From Puniceicoccales bacterium (GTDB taxonomy: Bacteria > Verrucomicrobiota > Verrucomicrobiia > Opitutales > JAIRKQ01), in NCBI GenBank assembly GCA_031266155.1, contig JAISBO010000019.1:1-18269 (forward strand): a stretch of 18,269 bases of DNA. Reading direction: 5' to 3'. This document shows, piece after piece, positions 1 to 7,335 of the stretch (position 1 is its first letter; every line of letters begins with the position of its first letter). The translations under genes were made by a program, and so were the position numbers. The notes beneath the pieces are model-generated. The model searched no databases and was not told the origin of the DNA. It worked only from the letters and a program-made list of their open reading frames with translations.

Positions 1-117
1 GGCGTATTTACGTTCGTTCCTTTTTTTACAACCAATTTCCTACTATTTGTTTTTAATGCGCACATCGAATTATCCCCATTTCCCTGTTTCAAACAATCTT
101 TCCGGAGAAACTTTTTA

Positions 118-139
118 GATACCACTTTGATACCACTTT
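118..139. repeat. perfect tandem 11-bp direct repeat
   Basis: The sequence GATACCACTTT occurs twice back to back (118-128 and 129-139) in the AT-rich region upstream of the first gene. It could be a paired regulator-binding site or a chance short duplication; the window shows no third copy that I noticed. The rest of 1-211 contains no convincing gene, only T-rich and A-rich runs. Confidence 0.6.
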
Positions 140-201
140 CTATCCTAACATTTTTTTAAAAAAATAAAATGCTTTTTATCAAAATTTTTTAACCGTTGGC
201 C

Positions 202-230
202 TTGACAAGTTTTGTCGCTAAAATCATTGT
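202..230 (+). promoter_or_regulatory. candidate sigma70-like promoter before the lipoprotein gene
   Basis: A perfect TTGACA lies at 202-207. A 17-base spacer leads to CATTGT at 225-230, a poor -10 match, and TAAAAT at 219-224 is too close to serve. If the first arrangement is used, transcription would begin almost at the ATG at 239 and give a nearly leaderless message. Only the -35 box is convincing. Confidence 0.2.
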
Positions 231-238
231 GTCATTCC

Positions 239-421
239 ATGAAGTACATTGGGGAATTTGTGACTGGTATTTTACTCTTGCTAACATCGGCTTGTAGCAG
301 CGTTGACAGCTCAAACCTGAAAAGTTCACAATTACCATGGGCGAAACCAACGGAATGGGAACAAAACCCTACGCTTCGTCTGGAAGATTTATCCTATTCT
401 AGTAGCCGTAAAGCTAATTAG
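239..421 (+). CDS. small putative lipoprotein, unknown function
   Basis: This is a 60-residue protein from the ATG at 239; a TTG at 212 would add nine residues that do not look like part of a signal. The N-terminus has a Lys at position 2, a hydrophobic stretch GILLLL and then TSAC with Cys19, which resembles a lipobox, although Thr at -3 and Glu6 before the core are atypical. The predicted mature part of about 41 residues has a Trp-Pro-Trp-Glu pattern (LPWAKPTEWE) and a Ser/Lys-rich tail. It lies 34 bases before rsmI on the same strand and could be cotranscribed with it. I do not recognise a function. If the lipobox works, the product would be anchored to the inner or outer membrane facing the periplasm. 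The gene is short, so coding status is moderately supported. Confidence 0.5.
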   Translation: MKYIGEFVTGILLLLTSACSSVDSSNLKSSQLPWAKPTEWEQNPTLRLEDLSYSSSRKAN

Positions 422-455
422 AAATTTTAGCCTACCATAGTCCGTTCCCACTAAG

Positions 456-1145
456 ATGTCAAAACTGATAATAGTCCCAACACCCGTAGGGAACCTGGAT
501 GATGTTTCGGCCAGGGCCATTGATGCACTGGCTAGGTGTGATATCATTCTCTGTGAAGATACGCGGGTATGTTCCAAATTGCAGAATCGTTTGAAAATAG
601 AAAAGAAGATGCTCCTCTACCGTGACGATAACGAAGAAAGGCAGGTACCGAAGATAATAGGTCTTATAGAAGAAGGAAATATCGTTTGTTTGACAAGTGA
701 CGCGGGGACTCCTGGGATAAGCGATCCGGGATATAGGATCGTAAATGCATGCCGTAGGCGTAAAATTCCAATTGAATCACTTCCAGGCCCCTGTGCACTT
801 ATTACCGCTTTGGCAGCGTCGGGATTACCGAGCGATGGGTTCCTATTCCTTGGATTTTTACCGAATAAAACATCGGCCCGGACTAATATGCTCAAAAAGT
901 ATGCCGATTTCGACTATACTTTGATATTCTATGAGTCCTGCCATAGGATTCTGAAATTTTTGAAAGACCTGCAAAGTGCAATGGGGGCGACCAGAGTAAT
1001 CTGCGTGGCCAGAGAAATGACGAAAATGCACGAGATATTCCATGTGGGCGAAATTGGTCAGATTTACGATGAAATTGCAGCGGCAGCCGTAAAAGGTGAG
1101 TATGTTATAGTAGTAGCTCCCCAACGATTCAAATTTAACCCGTAA
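456..1145 (+). CDS. rsmI: 16S rRNA (cytidine(1402)-2'-O)-methyltransferase RsmI
   Basis: RsmI uses S-adenosylmethionine to methylate the 2'-hydroxyl of C1402 in the decoding centre of 16S rRNA. The 229-residue product has the SAM-dependent tetrapyrrole-methylase-type fold. Visible family motifs are TPVGNLDD (9-16), CEDTRV (33-38), SDAGTPGISDPG (81-92), LPGPCALITALAASGLP (109-125) and a REMTK segment near 190. The ATG at 456 directly precedes the conserved KLIIVPTPVGNL start, so this start is well supported. Many family members run to about 270-290 residues with a small extra C-terminal domain; this protein stops after the catalytic part. It is followed 71 bases later by nusB on the same strand, a ribosome and transcription grouping. 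Confidence 0.97.
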   Translation: MSKLIIVPTPVGNLDDVSARAIDALARCDIILCEDTRVCSKLQNRLKIEKKMLLYRDDNEERQVPKIIGLIEEGNIVCLTSDAGTPGISDPGYRIVNACRRRKIPIESLPGPCALITALAASGLPSDGFLFLGFLPNKTSARTNMLKKYADFDYTLIFYESCHRILKFLKDLQSAMGATRVICVAREMTKMHEIFHVGEIGQIYDEIAAAAVKGEYVIVVAPQRFKFNP

Positions 1146-1216
1146 CCCCGCCATTCATAATTTTCTTGACCGTTGGTGGATATGACATAGCAATGACAAT
1201 TATGTTTCCCGAAGAT

Positions 1217-1660
1217 ATGTCCCGCAGGCGGAAAAACAGAATTTTTGCCGCACAATTCATGTACTCCTGGTCCATAAACAAAAATGAAGAGCTTGTACAA
1301 ATCGGTGACATCGTTGATGCTTTTATAGATTCTTATTTCCCCGGGGAAAACGACCAATACAAATTTGGGAAAGAACTTGCGGTGGGGGTTGTCGAAAACA
1401 TTGACATCATCGATGATCTGATAAAAAAACATGCAACCCATTGGTCTTTGGACAGAATAGCAATCGTTGACCTAGCTATTTTAAGAGTCTCCATATATGA
1501 AATGTTATTTCGGGACGACATACCTCCCATCGTTGCCATGAATGAAGCAATAGACATTGGAAAAATTCTGTCGACGGATGAATCCGGAAGGTTTTTGAAT
1601 GGGGTTTTGGATGGTGTTAAAAAGAAGCTAACCCGTCCACTGCGAGAAGCCGGAAGATAG
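1217..1660 (+). CDS. nusB: transcription antitermination factor NusB
   Basis: NusB pairs with ribosomal protein S10 (NusE) on the boxA RNA element and keeps RNA polymerase processive through rRNA operons. From the ATG at 1217 the protein is 147 residues, close to the usual family length, and begins MSRRRKNRIFAAQFMYSW, matching the basic NusB N-terminus. Later landmarks are the helix ending HWSLDRIAIVDLAILRVSIYEM and the closing NEAIDIGKILSTDESGRFLNGVLDGV, both typical of NusB. Longer starts at 1166 (TTG), 1193 and 1202 (ATG) are open and in frame but would add residues the family lacks. No strong ribosome-binding site picks one start. The gene lies downstream of rsmI and converges with mutS. 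Confidence 0.95.
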   Translation: MSRRRKNRIFAAQFMYSWSINKNEELVQIGDIVDAFIDSYFPGENDQYKFGKELAVGVVENIDIIDDLIKKHATHWSLDRIAIVDLAILRVSIYEMLFRDDIPPIVAMNEAIDIGKILSTDESGRFLNGVLDGVKKKLTRPLREAGR

Positions 1661-1764
1661 TGTCGGCACTCGTCCCTGTCGGCCATTTCTCTAGCAAACA
1701 TAAATTCCCCTTCGCTCGGTTTTATGAGGGCTGAGTCCAGAATAAATTCAATGACTGTCTATCC

Positions 1765-4305
1765 TTAAAAAAGAGCAATTTGGGAATCTTCCCGAGAGGC
1801 GTGAGATTTTTTATGCCAAACATTTTTTATAAAAACATTGCCTTCCTCTTCCAATTCTTTGAGCACGTCTTTGGCACGGGCGATGACTTTGCTGGGAATG
1901 CCTGCCAGTTGAGCGACGTGGATTCCGTATGACTTGTCGGCTGCTCCGTCCATAACTTTTCTCATAAAAATTATTCCGTCATTCCATTCTTTAACCTCCA
2001 TCTGAAAATTTTTCATGCGGGGAAGGGTTTGGGATAGTTTTGTCAATTCATGGTAGTGGGTGGCGAATAGTGTTTTAGGTCCCCGGCCGTCGTCCTTGTG
2101 GAGATATTCGATAACTGCCCAGGCAATACTCAGTCCATCGTATGTACTCGTACCGCGACCCACTTCGTCCAAAATTATCAGACTAGAATTTGTCATATTG
2201 TTCAAAATATTGGCGGTTTCTGACATTTCCAACATAAACGTTGAGCGGCCACGGGAGAGGTCATCGCCGGATCCAATGCGTGAAAAAATTTTGTCGACGA
2301 GGGAAAGTTTGCACTTCCTGGCGGGAACCCAACAGCCAACATGAGCCAACAGTGCAATTAGGGCAACCTGGCGAATATATGTAGACTTGCCTGCCATATT
2401 TGGTCCGGTAATCAAAGCGATCTGAACTTCATCATTTTTTAGTTCCAGGTCATTGGGTATGAAATTCGAAATGTCTCCGCAAGTATCCGAGTTTTCGCGT
2501 TTTAGCACCTGCTCGATGACCGGGTGTCGACCATCTACGATTTCCAAACAATCTTCACTGGCTATCTCCGGACAACAGTAGCTATACTCCTGGGATAGCT
2601 CTGCCCACCCACAAAAAACATCCAACTGGGCCAGTGCTCTGGAAGCCATCCACAAGTCTTGAAAGTTTTCCAGTGTCTTGGCAACCAATTTGTCGAAAAT
2701 TTGTTCTTCCAATGCGATGGACAAAGTTTGGGAATTTAAAATTTCTATCTCCTTCTTTTTTAGTTCATCCGTAGTATACCGTTCCGTGTTAACCGTCGTT
2801 TGTCGCCGAATGTAGTAGTCTGGAACGAGGCGTAGGTTGGATTTGGTTACTTCGATAAAATATCCAAATCCTCCATTGTATTTGACCTTTAGGCTTTTGA
2901 TCCCCGTTTGCGTTTGTTCCTTGCGTTCGAAATCATTGATCCAGGATTTGCAATTCGTCGATAGATTTCGGTATTCGTCGAGTTGAGCATCATAGCCTGC
3001 TTTTATATAACCACCGGAAAGTAGGTCGGTCGGCAAATTATCCCCTAGGGCAGACAATAGGAGCCGTTTTAATTCGTCACAGGGGTGAATTTGTTCGGAA
3101 AATTTTCTCAGTTCAGGAACCTTACTTGCTTCTAAAAAATTTTTTAAAGCAGGGAATTGCTCAATGGTTAGCTTGACCGCATTTAGGTCCCGTGGATTTC
3201 TCATGTGGTTTTGTAGGCGCGTCAAAATCCGCGACAGGTCATGGGTATTTTTCAAACAATTTTTAACATTAATTCGCAGGGCTTCATCTTCCCAAAACGC
3301 ACATACGCAGTTTTGCCGTCCCATGATTTCGTTTTTTTGCAAACTGGGTTCCATCAAAAACCTTTCCAGTTGTCTGGCCCCCGATGAGGTTGTTGTGCGG
3401 TCTATGGCATGGACAAGTGATCCGATCTTTTGACCGGAAACGGAATGGAAGATTTCCAAATTTTTGATCGTAGAATGATCGATTTGCACACATTCCTGTG
3501 GTCTATACAACCGAATGGATTTGACATTTTGTGGCTTTTGGCGGAAATTTTCTTCGGCATAGTGAAGAAGTGCTCCGGCAGGGCCGAGGGCGGGATAATC
3601 ATTGGAAGTTATTCCATAGCCATCGAAGTTTAATACTCCCAAAATTTCTTTGGCAACGTTTGCACCATGAACCTTATCGAAGTAAAATTCCGGCAATTCC
3701 GATAGCGTGCGTCCTTTGACCAGATCATTTAGAGATTCCCTAGCATTTGTATCCAGGTTTGGCCATTGAGATTGTGAATTTTCTGGAACTATGATTTCGG
3801 AGGGGTTCAAGGCGAAAGTAATGGGGAATAGTCTTTGGGAATCAGGGGATGTTGCGATTTGCAATTCCCCCGTCGATGCTTCCAGCCATGCTATGGAAAA
3901 TTCGTATTTTTTTATATTTATTGCCAGAATGTATTTGTTCTGCTTGGCGTCCAATTGGTGTTCTGCGAGTATGGTTCCCGGCGTAAGAATTCGTGCCAGG
4001 GATCGTTTTACGAGATGTCCCGGCTTTGGTATACCAATTTGGTCACAGATGGCGATTTTATAACCACGGTTTAAAAGTTTATTTATATATGATGTGGCGG
4101 CGTGGTAGGGAACTCCCGCCATCGGCATTGTTCCTCGCCGGGTTAACGTTATTCCCAATAGACGTGCCCCAATTTCCGCATCTTCGTTAAACAGTTCATA
4201 GAAATCACCGAGATGGAAAAATAATAGTGTTTTTTTCGGCAACGTTTTTTTGATTTCCAGATATTGCCGCATCATGGGGGTTGATGATTGGTCAGTTTGC
4301 ATCAA
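1765..4305 (-). CDS. mutS: DNA mismatch repair protein MutS
   Basis: MutS recognises base mismatches and small loops and, with ATP, recruits MutL. The 846-residue protein is full length. Domain I carries the mismatch-wedging Phe-x-Glu motif in HLGDFYELF (Phe35, Glu37). The C-terminal ABC ATPase shows Walker A TGPNMAGKST near 632-640, the signature and Walker B stretch LIILDEVGRGTSTYDG, and the switch histidine segment FATHYHELTKL. The protein ends in DSQIALF, which fits the QxxLF type of beta-clamp-binding peptide. Either of two consecutive ATGs (4305 or 4302) may start it. Its upstream neighbour on the same strand is the NuoN-like gene, 51 bases away, so they may share a message. Downstream it converges with nusB; the 104-base gap holds no clear terminator. 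Confidence 0.99.
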   Translation of the reverse strand: MMQTDQSSTPMMRQYLEIKKTLPKKTLLFFHLGDFYELFNEDAEIGARLLGITLTRRGTMPMAGVPYHAATSYINKLLNRGYKIAICDQIGIPKPGHLVKRSLARILTPGTILAEHQLDAKQNKYILAINIKKYEFSIAWLEASTGELQIATSPDSQRLFPITFALNPSEIIVPENSQSQWPNLDTNARESLNDLVKGRTLSELPEFYFDKVHGANVAKEILGVLNFDGYGITSNDYPALGPAGALLHYAEENFRQKPQNVKSIRLYRPQECVQIDHSTIKNLEIFHSVSGQKIGSLVHAIDRTTTSSGARQLERFLMEPSLQKNEIMGRQNCVCAFWEDEALRINVKNCLKNTHDLSRILTRLQNHMRNPRDLNAVKLTIEQFPALKNFLEASKVPELRKFSEQIHPCDELKRLLLSALGDNLPTDLLSGGYIKAGYDAQLDEYRNLSTNCKSWINDFERKEQTQTGIKSLKVKYNGGFGYFIEVTKSNLRLVPDYYIRRQTTVNTERYTTDELKKKEIEILNSQTLSIALEEQIFDKLVAKTLENFQDLWMASRALAQLDVFCGWAELSQEYSYCCPEIASEDCLEIVDGRHPVIEQVLKRENSDTCGDISNFIPNDLELKNDEVQIALITGPNMAGKSTYIRQVALIALLAHVGCWVPARKCKLSLVDKIFSRIGSGDDLSRGRSTFMLEMSETANILNNMTNSSLIILDEVGRGTSTYDGLSIAWAVIEYLHKDDGRGPKTLFATHYHELTKLSQTLPRMKNFQMEVKEWNDGIIFMRKVMDGAADKSYGIHVAQLAGIPSKVIARAKDVLKELEEEGNVFIKNVWHKKSHASREDSQIALF

Positions 4306-4356
4306 TTTGCTTTAAAATATGGTCAACCATTTCGATTACAAATAAAATTTTGATGT

Positions 4357-5118
4357 TTAATTGGGAGTTAAAAATGAACATCCCAGTATTACAAATGCAC
4401 CTAGGACGATCAGCCAGTTGATTAGGGGGGAGGAATGAAAAATTTCCGCTTCTTGGAGAGAAGATTTGTTTTGAAAAATTGCCAGTATCCACTTGAGATA
4501 TACGTATCCCATGGAATAAAAGCAAATGGTGTACATTAGGAAACTCCATGGCCGACTGAAATTATAAACAGCCTTTAAAAATTCCGTTCGCCAGTAAAAT
4601 CCCTGCAAGGGAGGAATCCCCAGTAAAAATACCATTGCTAGGCACAGTGGAAGGGCAATGACCTTTCTTTTTTCAAAGAGTCTATAAAAGTTTTCGATGT
4701 ATACGGACCGTTGATTATATTCCGATTCTTTTAGAAAACCAATTGCCAATAAAATAGCATTACTGGCGAGATATGGTATGAAAAATGCATGGAAGAATTT
4801 CTGTGGATTTTCAAATGGTAGTCCAATGGCAAACATATTTGCCAAAAAGACAGATTGTGCTAGATCCATACGTTCAAAAAACCTCGAATAATTTTCAGCG
4901 TATAGGGCAAAGGCTACGGACAATGACATGATTAAATTCAATGAGACAAAAGGTATCCCAAAGAATTCTAATCCGGCAGCATACAAAAACCAGGCCAGCA
5001 AAATTTTACTACCAATATTGAGCAATAGCCGCACAAATAGGGAATTCGGCCGCAATGGATCAGGCAAATTTCCTACCGCGTATAATACAAAAAATACCGG
5101 TATCGTTAAAATATTCAT
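4357..5118 (-). CDS. NuoN/MrpD-like membrane protein, resembling only the C-terminal half
   Basis: This product of about 253 residues has several long hydrophobic segments and is an integral membrane protein. Residues 160-185, with GIPPLQGFYWRTEF, match the GIPP..GF..K region of proton-translocating antiporter-type subunits (NuoN/NuoM/MrpD). NIGSKILLAW (36-45) resembles the preceding conserved-lysine helix, and ERMDLAQSVFLANMFAIGL resembles the KRLLAYSSI region. By this hand alignment the Lys equivalent to E. coli NuoN Lys395 is Arg179, and the N-terminal half containing the key Glu is absent; a full NuoN is about 480 residues. An in-frame stop lies at 5131-5133, so the frame cannot extend. 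Starts are TTG 5124 or ATG 5118; I use the ATG. It may be a degraded remnant, a specialised short protein, or an unrelated membrane protein. Proton-pumping function is not supported. Confidence 0.68.
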   Translation of the reverse strand: MNILTIPVFFVLYAVGNLPDPLRPNSLFVRLLLNIGSKILLAWFLYAAGLEFFGIPFVSLNLIMSLSVAFALYAENYSRFFERMDLAQSVFLANMFAIGLPFENPQKFFHAFFIPYLASNAILLAIGFLKESEYNQRSVYIENFYRLFEKRKVIALPLCLAMVFLLGIPPLQGFYWRTEFLKAVYNFSRPWSFLMYTICFYSMGYVYLKWILAIFQNKSSLQEAEIFHSSPLINWLIVLGAFVILGCSFLTPN

Positions 5119-5319
5119 CCGCAACAGATTTTATCATGAGTAAAGATTTTTTGTACAATTCAAATGTTTTTTATTTGCGACGGAGATAGATTCGGCAAAC
5201 CCTGAATATAGGAACCCAGGTAATGATTTGCCGCCAACGAATCAAATTAAATATATTGCCATTCGCCGTCGGCATGGTAACTTGGCACTAAAAATTGAGT
5301 TTGTTAGCAATAGGAAATA

Positions 5320-6021
5320 GTGACCAAACATATTATAGAGGAGATTGAGGCATTTGGCAGCCCATCTTCCGCAAAACAATGTGGAAGATTTTTTCAAACG
5401 GGGCCAGGTCAGTATGGATATGGTGATAAGTTTTGCGGCGCAAGTGTTCCGGACCTACGGAAAGTCGCAAAAAAATATTCCAACATTTCATCCATTGAAA
5501 TTGAAAAATTACTGCAAAACTCGCTGCATGAGGCACGCTTTGTCGCCCTCGTTTTGCTAATTGAAAAATTTAAAACGGTTCCGGAAGAGGTGATTTCCGT
5601 TTACCTCGCCAACACACGATTTATAAATAACTGGGATCTGGTGGATGTCGCCGCATACAGAATTTGCGGAGCATATTGTCAAAAAAACAACGGAACGGAT
5701 ATCATTTGGAAGCTGGCAAAATTTGACAATTTATGGGAAAATCGCATTGCCATAGTGTCCTCGTTTGCATTCATCAAAAATGGCAATTTGCAACTAACAA
5801 TTGACCTATGTGAGCATTTTCTCAACCATCCCCATCACCTTATGCACAAAGCCTGTGGCTGGATGTTACGGGAAGTGGGGAAAAGAGATACAAATTTGCT
5901 CCTAAATTTTATCAATTCCCACAAGCTGCCAGGAATTATGAAGTCCTACGCATTGGAAATCATTCGGAAATCTATCCCAAGCTCTTCTAGCATTAACGAA
6001 AAGCCTTTGATTATATCTTGA
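5320..6021 (+). CDS. AlkD-like DNA alkylation repair glycosylase
   Basis: AlkD-family proteins are built of HEAT-like helical repeats and excise alkylated bases, such as 3- and 7-methyl purines, without base flipping. The 233-residue protein is of normal length. The catalytic region NNWDLVD gives Trp105 and Asp109, corresponding to Trp109 and Asp113 of Bacillus cereus AlkD. ENRIAIVSSFAFIK supplies the DNA-contacting Arg (Arg142 here), and HKACGWMLREVGKRD supplies the third aromatic residue, Trp181. All key residues are present, so activity is likely. The start is a GTG at 5320 with an AGGA about five bases upstream. It stands apart from the minus-strand mutS group, and 39 bases separate it from the first glycosyltransferase gene. 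A decayed copy of its 3' end sits at about 7279-7335. Confidence 0.93.
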   Translation: MTKHIIEEIEAFGSPSSAKQCGRFFQTGPGQYGYGDKFCGASVPDLRKVAKKYSNISSIEIEKLLQNSLHEARFVALVLLIEKFKTVPEEVISVYLANTRFINNWDLVDVAAYRICGAYCQKNNGTDIIWKLAKFDNLWENRIAIVSSFAFIKNGNLQLTIDLCEHFLNHPHHLMHKACGWMLREVGKRDTNLLLNFINSHKLPGIMKSYALEIIRKSIPSSSSINEKPLIIS

Positions 6022-7277
6022 TTTAACAAATTATTTGCGCAATTTACGCTTTCATAACATATGGAATGTGAAAAAATTAAAACTGGCTGCGAGAGCATGT
6101 TATGGGTACTATTGTTGCTAATTTGTCCCATGAGGATGGCAGCAGCTGGGGATACACTTCCCTCCGTTGAAATACAAAATGTAGCTTACGGCGAAAATGC
6201 CGACGATGTTATTCCCGTAGTCCTCGTGGCGGATAACAATTATGGGCCGCAGATGTACATAACGATGCTATCGATTTTGAAAAATTCAAACGCTGATACA
6301 CGCTATGATTTTTATTTGCTCGTCCCTTCGGATTTTGAAAAAAGGTATGAGAATTTCATTCTTGAGCTAGGGGATAGCTATGGGTGTAAGGTCAACTTCG
6401 TAGATATGGGGACAGCATTTTCGGACGTACCGGATGGATCTTCCTTGCCATCTGCTGCCTACTATCGATTGTTGGCTCCAAATTTGTTGTCAAACTACAG
6501 TAAATGTGTCTATCTCGACACCGACATAGTCGTTAGGCATGACCTCGGGGAATTGTTTAACACGGATCTCGAAGATTGTTATATCGCCGGAGTGAAAGAT
6601 ATGCAGATGGTAGTAAGCGGGACCGAATACCTGTTGTCCATTAACCTACATGATGCAAACCACTACATAAATTCTGGTGTTTTGGTCATGAACCTCGATT
6701 TGATGCGCAGAGATAATTTGCAGGAAAAATTTGTAGCAATGGCAAAACGTGGCATTAACAATAAAAGAGCTTTCGTATTTGCTGATCAAGATATATTCAA
6801 CATCGTATGCCATGATAGAATAAAATTTTTAGATTTAAAATTTAATGTTTCTCCCGAAAGGCTTGAATCGGCTATGGATTTCGAAGATTATCGAATAAAG
6901 ATGCAAAAATTTTATGGGGAAAATCAATTTGATGACGCTTGCAATGACCCCATTATCTTACATTTTTTTGGGAAAAAGCCTTGGGATTTTCGTACGATAA
7001 TGTTTGACGATAGGTGGTGGGAAATATGCCGCATGAGTCCTTTCTACGAAGAAATGCTCTACAAGTATATCGCATCTAGGATAATGGCCGATGTTGATGC
7101 TAGAATTGGTACCAACACTTTTAGGTATAACAAATACAACTATTATAGGAGTAAGATTCTCTCCAAGCTAACATGTGGCAAGAAAAAAGTTCATTACCAA
7201 CGCAAATGCGAAGAGATAAAAAAAGCATTGGGAATTCACTAAAATGTCTTAGGTAGTTTTGCTTCTATGAAAAATTA
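5995..7277 (+). repeat. tandem duplication, unit 1
   Basis: This unit covers the last codons of the alkD-like gene, the leader and the first GT8 gene, and ends with an 11-base copy of the thyA start (7267-7277). It aligns with 7309-8592 at an offset of 1314-1315 bp. Leader identity (5995-6060 against 7309-7374) is about 51 of 66 by hand count. Just after the stop codons the two copies are nearly identical. Confidence 0.92.
6061..7242 (+). CDS. GT8-family glycosyltransferase with signal peptide, copy 1
   Basis: GT8 enzymes are retaining glycosyltransferases that transfer sugars from UDP-Glc, UDP-Gal or similar donors; bacterial members often build LPS outer core. Visible motifs are the opening strand VVLVADNNYGPQMYITMLSIL (split at about 53-73), the metal-binding DxD in YLDTD (153-155), HYINSGVLVMNLDLMR (201-216), DQD (242-244) and the C-terminal HFFGKKPW (301-308). 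All are intact. Unlike most GT8 enzymes it begins with an apparent Sec signal: a charged start, the core MLWVLLLLICPM and an AAAG cleavage region near 28-31. This suggests export, although a membrane anchor is possible. The last 90 residues are basic and Tyr-rich. The start at 6061 is shared with copy 2, and there is no clear Shine-Dalgarno. The donor and acceptor cannot be read from the sequence. Confidence 0.94.
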   Translation: MECEKIKTGCESMLWVLLLLICPMRMAAAGDTLPSVEIQNVAYGENADDVIPVVLVADNNYGPQMYITMLSILKNSNADTRYDFYLLVPSDFEKRYENFILELGDSYGCKVNFVDMGTAFSDVPDGSSLPSAAYYRLLAPNLLSNYSKCVYLDTDIVVRHDLGELFNTDLEDCYIAGVKDMQMVVSGTEYLLSINLHDANHYINSGVLVMNLDLMRRDNLQEKFVAMAKRGINNKRAFVFADQDIFNIVCHDRIKFLDLKFNVSPERLESAMDFEDYRIKMQKFYGENQFDDACNDPIILHFFGKKPWDFRTIMFDDRWWEICRMSPFYEEMLYKYIASRIMADVDARIGTNTFRYNKYNYYRSKILSKLTCGKKKVHYQRKCEEIKKALGIH

Positions 7278-7335
7278 TCCAGGATTCTTGAGAATACTTT
7301 ACAATAAGTCCGAAAAACCTTCGATCACGTCTTGA
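7267..7335 (+). pseudogene. chimeric junction relic: thyA start fused to alkD-like tail
   Basis: Between the two glycosyltransferase genes lies a 22-codon open frame. It begins ATGAAAAATTA, the exact first 11 bases of thyA (8582-8592), and continues with a decayed copy of the alkD-like 3' end. The residues PGFLR match PGIMK (204-208 of the alkD-like protein), and the end SEKPSITS matches NEKPLIIS. Both stop in the same frame with TCTTGA. About a dozen codons of the alkD tail are missing between these blocks. This is best read as the breakpoint scar of the tandem duplication, not as a working gene, although it remains open. Confidence 0.8.

Noticed and set aside
148..165. Run of T followed by a run of A that could pair
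   Set aside because: Pure A-T self-complementarity is expected in AT-rich intergenic DNA and has no GC stem.
1661..1764. Search for a bidirectional terminator between nusB and mutS
   Set aside because: Only imperfect short pairings such as CCCC with GGGC were found, with no adjacent T-run.
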